From: BOKV01 sp041739225
GTDB lineage: Bacteria; Pseudomonadota; Alphaproteobacteria; Rhizobiales; Rhizobiaceae
NCBI GenBank assembly: GCA_041739225.1
Contig: JBGSOG010000046.1
Location: forward strand, 62,001 to 126,000
DNA: 64,000 bases
Direction: 5' to 3'
Shown here in pieces: positions 41,992 through 51,829 of the stretch (position 1 is its first letter; each line of letters starts with the position of its first letter). The translations under genes and the position numbers were made by a program. The notes beneath the pieces are model-generated. The model searched no databases and was not told the origin of the DNA. It saw only the letters and a program-made list of their open reading frames with translations.

Positions 41992-42630
41992 TCAAAAGCG
42001 CGGCAATTCGCCAAACCACGCCCAGGCAACCATGCCGGCAGCGCCCGCGACCAGACCAAGCGCCAACATGCCGATGTGACCCCAGCCGAAGGATTTTTGT
42101 TTTACCGGAGGGGTTGCGGTCGTCACAAGCGGTTGCGGAACTGACTCGCTTGCAGCCGCTTCAGCGATGGCTTTTCGGTCGAAATCCCAGGCTTTCATGG
42201 CTTGCCAGTCGCCTTCCACGGCACGTTCGCGCTCCAGAATGCGTTCGGCGACGTAGTCGGTGACTGCGCGGGCCATTTCCTCCCGCCGTTCGGTCTGGGC
42301 CAGCACAGCGCGGCCCAACCTTGTATCCTTGATAAATTCGTAGGTGCGTTTGTCGCGGCCCATGCGCACGAACGAGGTCATGTCAATCCAAAGGCGCGGC
42401 GTATCACCATTGGTGAGGGCGAATTCGAATTGCTCATTGCCTTCTGGAACTTGTGAAAACACGGGTTGCACATCCTGCGCCAGCAATTCCAGCCGCGCAT
42501 GTTGCGCCTGCTTCATGTCCACGACCACGTCGTCGCGATCGGCTTGCGCCCGTTTCATGCGTTCCATCGCTTCCTTGAGATCAAGTACGCGGGTCTCGAT
42601 CTGCTTTGGGTCCAAGTCTTGATCAGCCAT
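41992..42630 (-). CDS. Uncharacterised C-terminally anchored protein
   Basis: 212 residues from ATG 42630. Residues 1-50 are a charged helical segment (ETRVLDLKEAMERMKRAQAD), the middle a mixed domain (FALTNGDTPRLWIDMTSFVR, RDKRTYEFIKDTRLGRAVL), and the end a single transmembrane helix (IGMLALGLVAGAAGMVAWAW). This is a tail-anchored topology with the domain in the cytoplasm. I do not recognise a named family. Confidence 0.75.
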   Translation of the reverse strand: MADQDLDPKQIETRVLDLKEAMERMKRAQADRDDVVVDMKQAQHARLELLAQDVQPVFSQVPEGNEQFEFALTNGDTPRLWIDMTSFVRMGRDKRTYEFIKDTRLGRAVLAQTERREEMARAVTDYVAERILERERAVEGDWQAMKAWDFDRKAIAEAAASESVPQPLVTTATPPVKQKSFGWGHIGMLALGLVAGAAGMVAWAWFGELPRF

Positions 42631-42714
42631 GATGTCGTCTCCTGGAATTGCCAAATCCTTGCCAATTCCTTAATGCATTGGATCACAATTTAACGTTTGT
42701 GCTTGCTTTGTTCA

Positions 42715-43206
42715 ATGGCTGATGAATCCCAACCCCTTCCAAGGGCCTGCAGACTGGTCGCGGACGCCGCTTCTGCAGCCGGACTGGCCATCGACATCCA
42801 GTTGATGGGAGCAAGCACCCGGACAGCCGAAGAGGCTGCTGCGGCATGCCAAACCAGCGTCGCGCAAATCGTCAAATCCCTGGTTTTTCGCGGCAAAGTG
42901 AGCGGAAAGCCGATCCTTTTGCTTGTCAGCGGCGTCAATCGGGTGAAGGAGACCCTGATGCAACGCGAAATCGGTGAAAAGATCGAACGGCCTGATGCAG
43001 ATTTTGTGCGGGAAGCAACCGGTTTTGCCATCGGTGGCATTCCGCCGCTCGGCCATGCCACGCAGATGCTGGTCTATGTCGACGAAGATTTGCTGCAATA
43101 CGATACCGTGTTTGCGGCAGCAGGAACCCCCAATGCGATCTTCGCGGTCAATTCAGCCGCGCTGGTTCAGGCAACCGCCGGCAAGGTGATTGCGGTTCAC
43201 GACTGA
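42715..43206 (+). CDS. YbaK/ProX-type aminoacyl-tRNA deacylase
   Basis: 163 residues from ATG 42715. YbaK fold elements: EEAAAACQTSVAQIVKSLVF, then RGKVSGKPILLLVSG with the conserved Lys region, and FAIGGIPPLGHATQMLVYVD, the GGxPPxGH signature. Members free wrongly charged tRNA (for example Ala-tRNA(Pro) or Cys-tRNA(Pro)). A GTG at 42697 is possible but less likely. The stop overlaps the converging trmL gene by 10 bases. Confidence 0.9.
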   Translation: MADESQPLPRACRLVADAASAAGLAIDIQLMGASTRTAEEAAAACQTSVAQIVKSLVFRGKVSGKPILLLVSGVNRVKETLMQREIGEKIERPDADFVREATGFAIGGIPPLGHATQMLVYVDEDLLQYDTVFAAAGTPNAIFAVNSAALVQATAGKVIAVHD

Positions 43207-43664
43207 ACTGGAAACATTCCCGTTTGTCTAAGCGCTTCAGCCAACACGATGGCGCCTGAAAGCGCCATGTTGAGAGATCTGGCACCCTTTGCCATTGGCA
43301 CCAGCAGTCTTGCATCGGCTGCGGCATGGACTTGCGCCGGAACGCCACCCGATTCGCGACCCAGCAGGATCAGATCGTCCGGTTCAAACCGGAATTCAGC
43401 ATAGGCAGAACTGGCTGTTGTGGTCATCAAGATCAGCCTGCGTCCGGTACTGCGGCGCCAGTTTTCAAAGGCTTCCCAACCGGAATGCCGTCTTGTTGCC
43501 GCGATTTCCAGATAATCCATCCCGGCGCGGCGCAAGGCTGTGTCATCCATTCGAAATCCTGCGGGGCCTATGATGTTGATTACCGTGCCCGTGCATGCGG
43601 CCAGCCGCATCAGGGAACCGGTGTTTCCCGGGATGTCAGGCTGGTAAAGTGCCAGTTCCGGCAT
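43197..43664 (-). CDS. trmL: tRNA (cytidine/uridine-2'-O)-methyltransferase
   Basis: Methylates the wobble base ribose of tRNA-Leu isoacceptors. 155 residues from ATG 43664, the standard TrmL length. SPOUT signatures: LYQPDIPGNTGSLMRLAACT, LILLGRESGGVPAQVH and LVPMAKGARSLNMALSGAIV, the knotted SAM-binding end. The frame opens further upstream without family similarity. Being near petABC on the rhizobial chromosome is a familiar neighbourhood. Confidence 0.95.
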   Translation of the reverse strand: MPELALYQPDIPGNTGSLMRLAACTGTVINIIGPAGFRMDDTALRRAGMDYLEIAATRRHSGWEAFENWRRSTGRRLILMTTTASSAYAEFRFEPDDLILLGRESGGVPAQVHAAADARLLVPMAKGARSLNMALSGAIVLAEALRQTGMFPVQS

Positions 43665-43751
43665 GTTTTGAACTTTCCCTTTCAGCGCAAATTGGCCCAG
43701 CCGTTGCAGAACACACCCAAAGCGCCATAAACAAGTGGCGGGAGCCTTACA

Positions 43752-45629
43752 ATGTTTGCTTTTTTTGAAAAACGCATCGAACCCTTTCCAGCGGCGGAGC
43801 CGACCCGCCCGCCGAGCGGATTGTTTGCGTTTTGCTGGCATTACACGAAAGACGCGTTCCCGTGGCTTTTGTTGATGTCAGTGCTCTCGGCTTTGATCGC
43901 GGCATCTGAAGTCATGGTATTTGGCTTCCTGGGCAGCATTGTCGACTGGCTGTCCACCGCCAACAAGGAGACTTTCCTTGCGCAGGAAGGCGCGACTTTG
44001 CTGTGGATGGGGGCTTTCGTTGTTCTGGTGCTCCCAACACTAGTTTTGCTGCATTCGATGATCATCCACCAGACTTTGCTCGGCAATTATCCGATGATCG
44101 CGCGCTGGCAGATGCACCGCTACTTGCTGCGCCAGTCGATGTCGTTCTTTGCCAACGAGTTTGCCGGACGTGTGGCTACCAAAGTCATGCAGACCTCGCT
44201 TTCGATCCGTGAAACGGTGATGAAGCTGATGGACATTCTCGTTTTCGTCTCAGTCTATTTCGCCAGTGTGCTGGTCATCGTTTCCGGCTCGGATTGGCGC
44301 ATGGTGCTGCCGCTGGTGTTCTGGCTGGCGGTTTATGCCGGCCTGATTGCGTGGTTTGTACCAAAGCTGCGGGAAGTTTCCGAAAGGCAGGCCGACGCAC
44401 GTTCGTTGATGACCGGCCGGATCGTCGACAGCTATACAAACATCAACACAGTCAAGCTGTTCAGCCATGCTGGACGCGAATCCGTCTACGCGCGCGAAAG
44501 CATGCAAGGGTTTCTCGATACCGTTCACGGCCAGATGCGGCTGGTGACGATGTTCCACGCGTTCATCTATTTCAACAATTGTCTTGTGGTGTTTCTGGTG
44601 GCCGGCACGGCGATCTGGCTGTGGCTGGGATCGGCGGTCAGCATTGGTGCCATCGCTGTTGCAACCGCACTGGCGCTGCGCCTCAACGGCATGTCCCAAT
44701 GGATCATGTGGGAAGTTTCGGCGCTGTTTGAAAACATCGGCATCGTGCATGACGGCATGGGCATGCTGACCATTCCGCAATCGGTTACCGACAAGCCGGG
44801 GGCAGCGGCAATTTCGGTTGCCAAGGGCGGCATCGAGTTTGACGGGATCAGTTTTCACTACGGCAAGGACAGCGGCGTGATCGATGATCTGTCACTGACC
44901 ATCCAGCAGGGCGAAAAGATCGGCCTTATTGGTCGTTCCGGTGCGGGCAAGACGACGCTCGCAAACCTGCTGCTGCGCTTTTACGATCTGGAGGGCGGCG
45001 TCATCCGGATCGACGGGGTGGACATTGCCGGCATCTCGCAGGACAGCCTGCGCTCGCAGATCGGGGTGGTGACGCAAGACACCTCGTTGCTGCACCGTTC
45101 CATTCGCGACAACATTGCATATGGCAGGCCGGACGCGACGGATGCGCAGGTGCTGGAAGCAGCACGCCGGGCCAAGGCATTGGATTTCATCGAGAAACTC
45201 GAAGACCAGAAGGGGCGCAAGGGGCTGGACGCGCATGTCGGCGAGCGCGGGGTCAAGCTTTCCGGCGGACAGAGGCAGCGCATTGCCATTGCCCGGGTAT
45301 TTTTGAAAGACGCGCCGGTTCTGGTGCTCGACGAGGCAACTTCGGCACTGGATTCCGAAGTGGAAGCAGCAATTCAGGAAAATCTTTTCGAATTGATGGA
45401 AGGCAAGACGGTTATTGCGATTGCGCATCGGCTTTCAACCATTGCCGCGCTCGACCGGTTGGTGGTGATGGACAATGGCCGCATCATCGAGACCGGAACA
45501 CATGCCGAGCTCTCCACCGGTGGCGGGCTTTACTCCGAACTGTGGGCGCGCCAGTCAGGTGGGTTCATTGACGACGGCCTGCTTCAGCAATTGAAGGAAC
45601 AGCAAAAGCTGAAGGACGCGGCGGAGTAG
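43752..45629 (+). CDS. ABC exporter half-transporter A (TMD-NBD)
   Basis: 625 residues: six helices in the first ~330 and a nucleotide-binding domain after about 360. Walker A GRSGAGKTT (about 394-402), signature VKLSGGQRQRIAIARVF, Walker B VLVLDEATSALDSE and the H-loop AIAHRLST are all intact. It ends one base before the next exporter gene, which is its close relative, so the pair probably forms a heterodimeric exporter. Substrate unknown; lipids or drugs are usual for the class. Confidence 0.93.
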   Translation: MFAFFEKRIEPFPAAEPTRPPSGLFAFCWHYTKDAFPWLLLMSVLSALIAASEVMVFGFLGSIVDWLSTANKETFLAQEGATLLWMGAFVVLVLPTLVLLHSMIIHQTLLGNYPMIARWQMHRYLLRQSMSFFANEFAGRVATKVMQTSLSIRETVMKLMDILVFVSVYFASVLVIVSGSDWRMVLPLVFWLAVYAGLIAWFVPKLREVSERQADARSLMTGRIVDSYTNINTVKLFSHAGRESVYARESMQGFLDTVHGQMRLVTMFHAFIYFNNCLVVFLVAGTAIWLWLGSAVSIGAIAVATALALRLNGMSQWIMWEVSALFENIGIVHDGMGMLTIPQSVTDKPGAAAISVAKGGIEFDGISFHYGKDSGVIDDLSLTIQQGEKIGLIGRSGAGKTTLANLLLRFYDLEGGVIRIDGVDIAGISQDSLRSQIGVVTQDTSLLHRSIRDNIAYGRPDATDAQVLEAARRAKALDFIEKLEDQKGRKGLDAHVGERGVKLSGGQRQRIAIARVFLKDAPVLVLDEATSALDSEVEAAIQENLFELMEGKTVIAIAHRLSTIAALDRLVVMDNGRIIETGTHAELSTGGGLYSELWARQSGGFIDDGLLQQLKEQQKLKDAAE

Positions 45630-45630
45630 G

Positions 45631-47520
45631 ATGGCAATCCTTGATCCGGTTTACCGCCTGTTTGAAAGCTGGATTGACCCGTTCAAGCCACGTGCAAACT
45701 ATCAGCCGCCAGACAGGCTTGCGGCCTTCATCTGGCACTATGTGGGTCAAGCGCGATGGGCGTTTGCAGCCATGCTGGCGTACGGCTTTCTCAATGCCAT
45801 TGTCGAAGCTTCGCTGTTCACCTTTGTCGGGTGCCTGGTCGACATTCTGGGATCGGTGGAAACCTCCGGTGAGCGTCAGGCTGGCTGGTCGGGTCTGGTG
45901 TCGGCCCATGGCTACGAATTGCTGTTCATGCTGGCCATTGTTGCCATCGGGCGCGGCCTCGTCATTGCCTGGGGCGCACTGATCGAAGAGCAGGTGATTG
46001 TGCCGGGCTTCTTCACCATGATGCGCTGGCAAAGCCACAAATATGTCATCCGTCAGTCGCTGGCATTTTTCCAAAATGATCTTTCAGGCCGCATCAGCCA
46101 GAAAGTGTTCCAGTCGGGGCAGGCGGCTGGCGACATGATGATTTCTGCCTTGCAGATCATCTGGTTCATCGCGGTCTACGCCTTTACCACCATGGCATTG
46201 CTGAGTGCACTCGACTGGCGGCTCGGAATGGTCGTTGCCGTGTGGATGGCCATATTTGTGGTGATTGCCCGCATTTTCGTGCCGGTTATCCGCCAGCGCG
46301 GCAAGGATGTCGCGGAAGCAGGTTCCGGCGTGACCGGAAGGCTGGTGGACGGGTATTCCAACATCGCGACGGTAAAGCTCAACGCCAGCGCGGCGGTGGA
46401 AGAAGGCTTTGTCGACGAGGCCATGCGCAACATGCATGGCCAGTTGAAGCAATTTACACGGGCCTTGTCCGGCGTGCGGATCGCGCTTTCATCGGCCAGC
46501 GGTCTGGTGATGGGGGTGTTGGGGCTGCTGGCCATCGATCTGTGGCTGAAGAGCCAGATCAGCACCGGAGAAGTCGCCTTTGCCCTTGCTTTGACATTGC
46601 GGCTCAACTTGCTGCTTGGCCGCCTGATGGGCAATCTCAACGGATTTTTCCGCGCGCTGGGAACGACCCAAAACTCGATGGAGACAATCGCCGTGCCGCT
46701 GGGGCTGGTGGACATGCCCGGTGCCCGGCCGTTGCAATTTCGCGCTGGCCAAATCAGCGTTGAAAATCTCGGCTTTCACTATGGCGCGGGTGAAAATGTC
46801 ATCAACAATCTGTCGCTCCAAATTCAGCCGGGCGAGAAGCTCGGGCTTGTCGGGCCATCGGGCGCAGGCAAGACCACGCTTGTGCATTTGATGCTGCGCT
46901 TTTTCGATGCGCAGCAAGGGCGCATTCTGGTTGACGGGCAGGATATCACCACGGTGACACAAGACAGTCTGCGCAATGTGTTCTCAATGGTGCGGCAGGA
47001 CACAGTGTTGTTTCACCGGTCGGTCCACGAGAACATCGCCTATGGCTGCCCCGGTGCCACGCGTGAGGCGGTGATCGCCGCGGCAAAAAAGGCCAAGGCA
47101 CATGATTTCATCATGGGTCTGGTCGATGGAAAGGGGCGTACCGGCTATGACGCGCGGGTTGGCGAACGCGGGGTGAAGCTCTCTGGCGGCCAGCGCCAGC
47201 GTATCGCCATTGCCCAGGTTTTCCTCAAGAATGCACCGATCCTTATCCTTGACGAGGCGACCAGTCAGCTCGATTCCGAGATCGAGGCGGCAATTCAGGA
47301 AAACCTGTTTGCGCTCATGGAAGGCAAAACCGTCATTGCCATTGCACACAGGCTGTCGACCATTGCCGCGCTTGACCGACTGGTGGTGATCGACAGGGGT
47401 GCAATTGTCGAATCGGGCTACCATGAAAGCCTGCTCAGGAAAAACGGCTTGTATGCCACTTTGTGGAACCGGCAATCCGGCGGTTTTCTCGCTGACCGGC
47501 TGCAGCCAGTCCAAGGGTGA
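45631..47520 (+). CDS. ABC exporter half-transporter B (TMD-NBD)
   Basis: 629 residues with the same layout as the gene before it: six N-terminal helices and an NBD with Walker A GPSGAGKTT (about 407-415), LSGGQRQRIAIAQVF, LILDEATSQLDSEIEAA and AIAHRLSTIAALDRLVV. The two proteins share long identical stretches in the NBD ends (ALMEGKTVIAIAHRLST versus ELMEGKTVIAIAHRLST), so they arose by tandem duplication. Catalytic Glu is present in both sites, so both look ATPase-competent. Confidence 0.93.
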   Translation: MAILDPVYRLFESWIDPFKPRANYQPPDRLAAFIWHYVGQARWAFAAMLAYGFLNAIVEASLFTFVGCLVDILGSVETSGERQAGWSGLVSAHGYELLFMLAIVAIGRGLVIAWGALIEEQVIVPGFFTMMRWQSHKYVIRQSLAFFQNDLSGRISQKVFQSGQAAGDMMISALQIIWFIAVYAFTTMALLSALDWRLGMVVAVWMAIFVVIARIFVPVIRQRGKDVAEAGSGVTGRLVDGYSNIATVKLNASAAVEEGFVDEAMRNMHGQLKQFTRALSGVRIALSSASGLVMGVLGLLAIDLWLKSQISTGEVAFALALTLRLNLLLGRLMGNLNGFFRALGTTQNSMETIAVPLGLVDMPGARPLQFRAGQISVENLGFHYGAGENVINNLSLQIQPGEKLGLVGPSGAGKTTLVHLMLRFFDAQQGRILVDGQDITTVTQDSLRNVFSMVRQDTVLFHRSVHENIAYGCPGATREAVIAAAKKAKAHDFIMGLVDGKGRTGYDARVGERGVKLSGGQRQRIAIAQVFLKNAPILILDEATSQLDSEIEAAIQENLFALMEGKTVIAIAHRLSTIAALDRLVVIDRGAIVESGYHESLLRKNGLYATLWNRQSGGFLADRLQPVQG

Positions 47521-47638
47521 GCGTATTTCAGGATTTTCGCGTTAACCGGGCCGTTTCGTCTTGCAGATCGGCGTTTTGAGGCCTACCGGGCAATTCAAAA
47601 TCCGTGTTGCATGATTTCTTTGCGAAACCGGCGCTGTC

Positions 47639-48838
47639 TTGACCTCCTTTGCCCGATCCCCGTTTGTGTTGTCTGTTGCGCCCGGCCACGCGCCCTGGGC
47701 GTTCGCAACGCTTTTTTTCCTTGAATCGGTGGCGCGAGGATCGCTGGCAACTGTCATTCCGCTGCACGCCTATGCGGTGTTTGGCGACAAGGGCACGGTC
47801 AGCCTCGCCTACACGCTGGTCGCCGGTTTTGCTTTCGTGGTGTCGTTCACCATACCATTGATCATTCGCCGGTTTTCGCGCCGTTGGAGCTACACCGGCG
47901 GCGCATTGTCATTGATGGCGGCGGGTTTGCTGCTGTCTGCCGACAGTGTGCCCAGCCAGCTTGGAGCGATGTTCCTGCGCACTTTCGGTGCGGCGATGCT
48001 CAACATCACGCTCAGCCTGTATATCATGGATCACATCAGCAAATCGCAACTGGTTCACTCCGAGCCTTTGCGATTTGCGGTCTCAACCTTTGCCTGGATC
48101 CTAGCGCCGCTTTCGGGGGTGTTCTTCTACGAGCGCTTTGGTGTTGGCGCTGCCAGCATTGTCCCTGCAATTGGCGCCATCGCACTGATTGCAGTGTTCT
48201 GGTATTTGCGCATGGGCGAGAAGGCGCCGCTGTTGCCTGCCATATCGCAGGCACACAATCCCCTGGTGTCAATCCGGCGGTTTGTGATGCAGCCACGTCT
48301 GCAACTGGCCTGGATGATCGCATTCGCCCGATCCGCATTCTGGGTGACCTTCTTTGTCTATGTGCCGATCCTGATGATTGAGGGCGGCCTTGGCCCATAT
48401 GCTGGCGGCATTGCGGTTGCAGCAGGCAATGCGATGCTGCTCAACAACCTTTTGGCAACACGGTGGGCCAAGCGCCATTCGGTGCGCGCAATGATCACGC
48501 TGGCGTTGTTGGGGGGCGGCGTCCTCGTGTTTTTTTGCGGACTGGCGGGAGCGTCACAGGCGTTCATTGCCGGCTTGCTGATGACCAGCGCGGCGTTTTT
48601 CATCGCCATGCTTGACGGGCTGGGGCCCATCCCGTTCCTGCGGGCAGTACGCGCGCGCGAACGGGCGCAAATGACAACTGTTTACCGCACGTATCTTGAC
48701 GCATCCGAACTCCTGCCGCCATTTGCCTACTACTTTGCCTTTATGCTGTTCGGTATCTCCGGTGCATTTTACGTACTTGCGCTGCTGCTGTTCGCGACAG
48801 CCTGGCTTTCCTGGACCTATTTGCCGAAGGGCATGTGA
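47639..48838 (+). CDS. Major facilitator superfamily transporter
   Basis: 399 residues from a TTG start at 47639; no better-placed ATG precedes the first helix. About twelve hydrophobic segments are visible, with a charged mid-loop around 190-205. RRFSRRWSYTGGALSLMAAG resembles the MFS loop 2-3 region. The substrate is not evident. It lies 118 bases after the ABC exporter pair and 4 bases before the EamA gene, so these two transporters are probably co-transcribed. Confidence 0.85.
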   Translation: MTSFARSPFVLSVAPGHAPWAFATLFFLESVARGSLATVIPLHAYAVFGDKGTVSLAYTLVAGFAFVVSFTIPLIIRRFSRRWSYTGGALSLMAAGLLLSADSVPSQLGAMFLRTFGAAMLNITLSLYIMDHISKSQLVHSEPLRFAVSTFAWILAPLSGVFFYERFGVGAASIVPAIGAIALIAVFWYLRMGEKAPLLPAISQAHNPLVSIRRFVMQPRLQLAWMIAFARSAFWVTFFVYVPILMIEGGLGPYAGGIAVAAGNAMLLNNLLATRWAKRHSVRAMITLALLGGGVLVFFCGLAGASQAFIAGLLMTSAAFFIAMLDGLGPIPFLRAVRARERAQMTTVYRTYLDASELLPPFAYYFAFMLFGISGAFYVLALLLFATAWLSWTYLPKGM

Positions 48839-48842
48839 AGAC

Positions 48843-49736
48843 ATGGACATCTATGAAATAGCGGCACTTGGCGCAGCGCTTTGCTGGGCGGTAACCGGCG
48901 TCATCACGGCGGGTCCTGCACAGCATCTGGGCGCCTTGGCCTTTACCCGCATTCGCATGAGCATGGTGTTTGTCATGCTGCTGCTGTTTGTCGGGATCAG
49001 CGGCGGATGGCGCAGCATTGGCGCAGGGTCCATCGGGCCACTGGTTGCTTCCGGCATCATCGGCATCTTCATCGGGGATTCGCTGCTGTTTGCCTCCATG
49101 AACCGATTGGGGCCGCGCCGCACTTCCATCCTGTTTTCAATGAATGCGCCGCTGGCGGTTATCCTTGGCTGGCTGGTGCTGGGTGAAAAACTGGATGCGC
49201 TGGAGTTGGTGGGCATTGCACTGGCATTTGCCGGAGTGACGCTGGCCATTGTGTTCGGCAAGCGCAAATCACAACTTCACCAGTGGGAAAGCGTCAAGGG
49301 ACCGCTGTTGGTAGGGGTGGCTTTGGGGCTGGGGGCTGCGGTGGCGCAAGCGGTAGGATCGCTGATTGTGCGGCCAGTCATGGAATCGGGCATCGACCCG
49401 GCTGCTGGATCGCTGGTTCGCGTTGGCACGTCGGTGGGGTGCTTCTATGCCGCGATGATGTTGCCGGGCGGATATCTCAAGGTGCAAAAACCGATAACGC
49501 TTCAAATTGCGGGCGTCACGGCGTTCTCTGGATTCCTTGCCATGGGTGTCGGGATGACGCTGGTGTTGTTTGGGCTGCGCGGCGGAGAAGTCGGAATTGT
49601 CTCGACCCTCTCGGCCACTACGCCCGCGTTGATTTTGCCACTGTTGTGGCTTAAGACCGGTGAAGCTCCGGCAACCTTTGCATGGGTTGGAGCAGCACTG
49701 GTTGTGGTTGGAAGCGCGTTGATTTTCGCGGGTTGA
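48843..49736 (+). CDS. EamA/DMT superfamily transporter
   Basis: 297 residues from ATG 48843, with ten hydrophobic helices in two EamA repeats (about 1-135 and 150-297). Family-like segments include LGPRRTSILFSMNAPLAVIL, and GWLVLGEKLDALELVGIALA at the end of the first repeat; LKTGEAPATFAWVGAALVVV marks the second. Members export amino acids, nucleotides or other metabolites; substrate unknown. Starts 4 bases after the MFS stop. Confidence 0.9.
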   Translation: MDIYEIAALGAALCWAVTGVITAGPAQHLGALAFTRIRMSMVFVMLLLFVGISGGWRSIGAGSIGPLVASGIIGIFIGDSLLFASMNRLGPRRTSILFSMNAPLAVILGWLVLGEKLDALELVGIALAFAGVTLAIVFGKRKSQLHQWESVKGPLLVGVALGLGAAVAQAVGSLIVRPVMESGIDPAAGSLVRVGTSVGCFYAAMMLPGGYLKVQKPITLQIAGVTAFSGFLAMGVGMTLVLFGLRGGEVGIVSTLSATTPALILPLLWLKTGEAPATFAWVGAALVVVGSALIFAG

Positions 49737-49744
49737 ACTGGCAG

Positions 49745-51562
49745 CTATCCGCTGACCGCTTCGCGCAGCATTTCCAGTTCGAGCCACGCCTCTTCTTTCT
49801 GCGCGAGTTCTTTTTCGCGAAGGGACAGCGCCGTGGTGGTGGCGTCAAACTTCTTGCGGTCTTTTGCGTAGAGTTTCGGGTCTTCAAGGATGCGCTTCAG
49901 TTTGGCGATTTCGCGCTCCAGCGCCGAAATTTCACCGGGCAGGTTTTCCAGCGCGAATTTCTGTTTGAAGGACAGTTTCCCAGGTTTTGAGGGGTTTTGG
50001 CGGGACCCTGATCCTGACGCTTCGCCCTTGTCTTTTTGGGAGGAACCGTTTGCCGATTTGCGTGCGCCTACGCCGGAGCCTTTTTGGGTGACCATGTCAC
50101 TGTAGCCGCCGGCATAGGTTTTCCAAATACCATCGCCATCCGAGGCAATGACAGAGGTGCAGGTACGATCAATGAAGTCGCGGTCATGGCTGACCAAAAG
50201 CACGGTGCCGGAATAGTCGGCAATGAACTCCTGCAACAGATCCAGCGTTTCAAGGTCGAGATCGTTGGTTGGCTCGTCCAGCACCAGCAAGTTGGACGGT
50301 TTGGCAAGACCGCGGGCCAGCAGCAGCCTGCCGCGTTCGCCGCCTGAAAGCACATGCACCGGCGTGCCGGCCTGTTCGGGCGAGAACAGGAAATCCTTCA
50401 TGTAGCTCATCACATGCTTGGCTTCACCGCCAACATGGACGGTATCGCCACTGCCGCCGGTCAGCGCTTCACGCAGGGTCCATTCCGGTTTCAACGCTTC
50501 GCGCTTCTGGTCGATGACAAGGGTTTCCAGCCCGATTCCCAGGCGGACATCGCCGCTGTCCTGCCGGATCGTCCCGGTAATCAGCCCGATCAGCGTCGTT
50601 TTGCCAGCACCGTTGGGGCCAACAATGCCGACGCGGTCGCCTCGGTTGATCATAACCGACAGGTCGCCGACAATTTGCCGCTCACCAAAGGATTTTGTCA
50701 CCCTGTCCAGCTTGGCGACGAGCTTGCCGGAAGCGTCGCTGTCGCTGGCCGTGATCTTCACATTGCCTTCGACGTTTCTGGCGTTGGAAACTTTTCGCCG
50801 CAAATCCGACAATTCGTGCACACGCCGCATGTTGCGCTTGCGCCTGCCGGAAACCCCGTGAACAATCCAGTGCTGTTCGCGCTCGATCTTGCGGCCAAGT
50901 TTGTGACGTTCGGCTTCTTCTTCTTCAAGAAACTTGTCGCGCCAGTCTTCAAACTCGCCAAAGCCAAAATCGAGACTGCGTGACATGCCGCGATCCATCC
51001 AGACCGTGCGGCGGGTAAGCCGATCAAGAAACCGGCGATCATGGCTGATCAGCAGCAGGGCAGAGCGAGAGCGCGCCAGCTCGTTTTCCAACCATTCGAT
51101 GGCGGGAAGATCAAGGTGGTTGGTCGGTTCATCCAGCAACAGGATATCGGGCTCGGGGGCAAGCGTTCGCGCCAGTGCGGCGCGTCGCGATTCCCCGCCG
51201 GACAGCTTTGCCGGGTCTTCCTCGCCAGTCATGCCAAGCGATTCCAGCAATATTCTGGCCCGGTGCGGATCATCCCCCGGAGCAAGTCCGGCTTCGACAT
51301 AAGCCATGACATCGCGGTGTCCGGACAGGTCTGGCTCCTGCGGCAGATAGCGGGTGGTAACGCCCGGCTGCAGGAATCGGGTGCCCGAATCAGCTTCAAT
51401 CATGCCGGCAGCAATTTTCATGAGTGTGGATTTGCCTGAGCCATTGCGCCCGACCAATGAAATGCGGTCGCGCGCTTCGATTGAAAAGCCAGCGCCCTCA
51501 AGCAACGGTGTGCCGCCAAAGGTCAGGCGAATGTCTTCCAGATACAGAATCGGGGGGGCCAT
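49745..51562 (-). CDS. uup: ABC-F family ATPase (Uup-like)
   Basis: 605 residues with two ATP-binding domains and no membrane segment. NBD1: VGRNGSGKSTLMK, LSGGESRRAALAR, LLDEPTNHLDLPAIEWLE. NBD2: VGPNGAGKTTLIG, LSGGERGRLLLARGL, VLDEPTNDLDLETL. A Lys/Ser-rich linker leads to a C-terminal coiled coil (about 535-605), as in Uup, which acts on ribosomes or branched DNA intermediates. Translation factor or quality-control roles are known in the family. Divergent from petA. Confidence 0.92.
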   Translation of the reverse strand: MAPPILYLEDIRLTFGGTPLLEGAGFSIEARDRISLVGRNGSGKSTLMKIAAGMIEADSGTRFLQPGVTTRYLPQEPDLSGHRDVMAYVEAGLAPGDDPHRARILLESLGMTGEEDPAKLSGGESRRAALARTLAPEPDILLLDEPTNHLDLPAIEWLENELARSRSALLLISHDRRFLDRLTRRTVWMDRGMSRSLDFGFGEFEDWRDKFLEEEEAERHKLGRKIEREQHWIVHGVSGRRKRNMRRVHELSDLRRKVSNARNVEGNVKITASDSDASGKLVAKLDRVTKSFGERQIVGDLSVMINRGDRVGIVGPNGAGKTTLIGLITGTIRQDSGDVRLGIGLETLVIDQKREALKPEWTLREALTGGSGDTVHVGGEAKHVMSYMKDFLFSPEQAGTPVHVLSGGERGRLLLARGLAKPSNLLVLDEPTNDLDLETLDLLQEFIADYSGTVLLVSHDRDFIDRTCTSVIASDGDGIWKTYAGGYSDMVTQKGSGVGARKSANGSSQKDKGEASGSGSRQNPSKPGKLSFKQKFALENLPGEISALEREIAKLKRILEDPKLYAKDRKKFDATTTALSLREKELAQKEEAWLELEMLREAVSG

Positions 51563-51829
51563 GGTACGCCGGGTCCAAATTTTCAGGATTGTTACGTTGC
51601 TCTTTGCCCGACCGTGCGCATGAATTCAATTGCCGATCTGCCAGCAGCAGGCCGGTTGGCATACAAACTGCCAAAATCTCCGCGACATTGTGCGCAAATT
51701 GCCCTGAAACCCTTGAAATGGCACAGGGCGGGGAATATGACACCGGATAGTCGGTCAACATGTGATCGAAAAAAGTGCTTCCGCTTCCTCCCGCGTGGCG
51801 AGCACACCTAACGAACAAGGAAGATTCCC

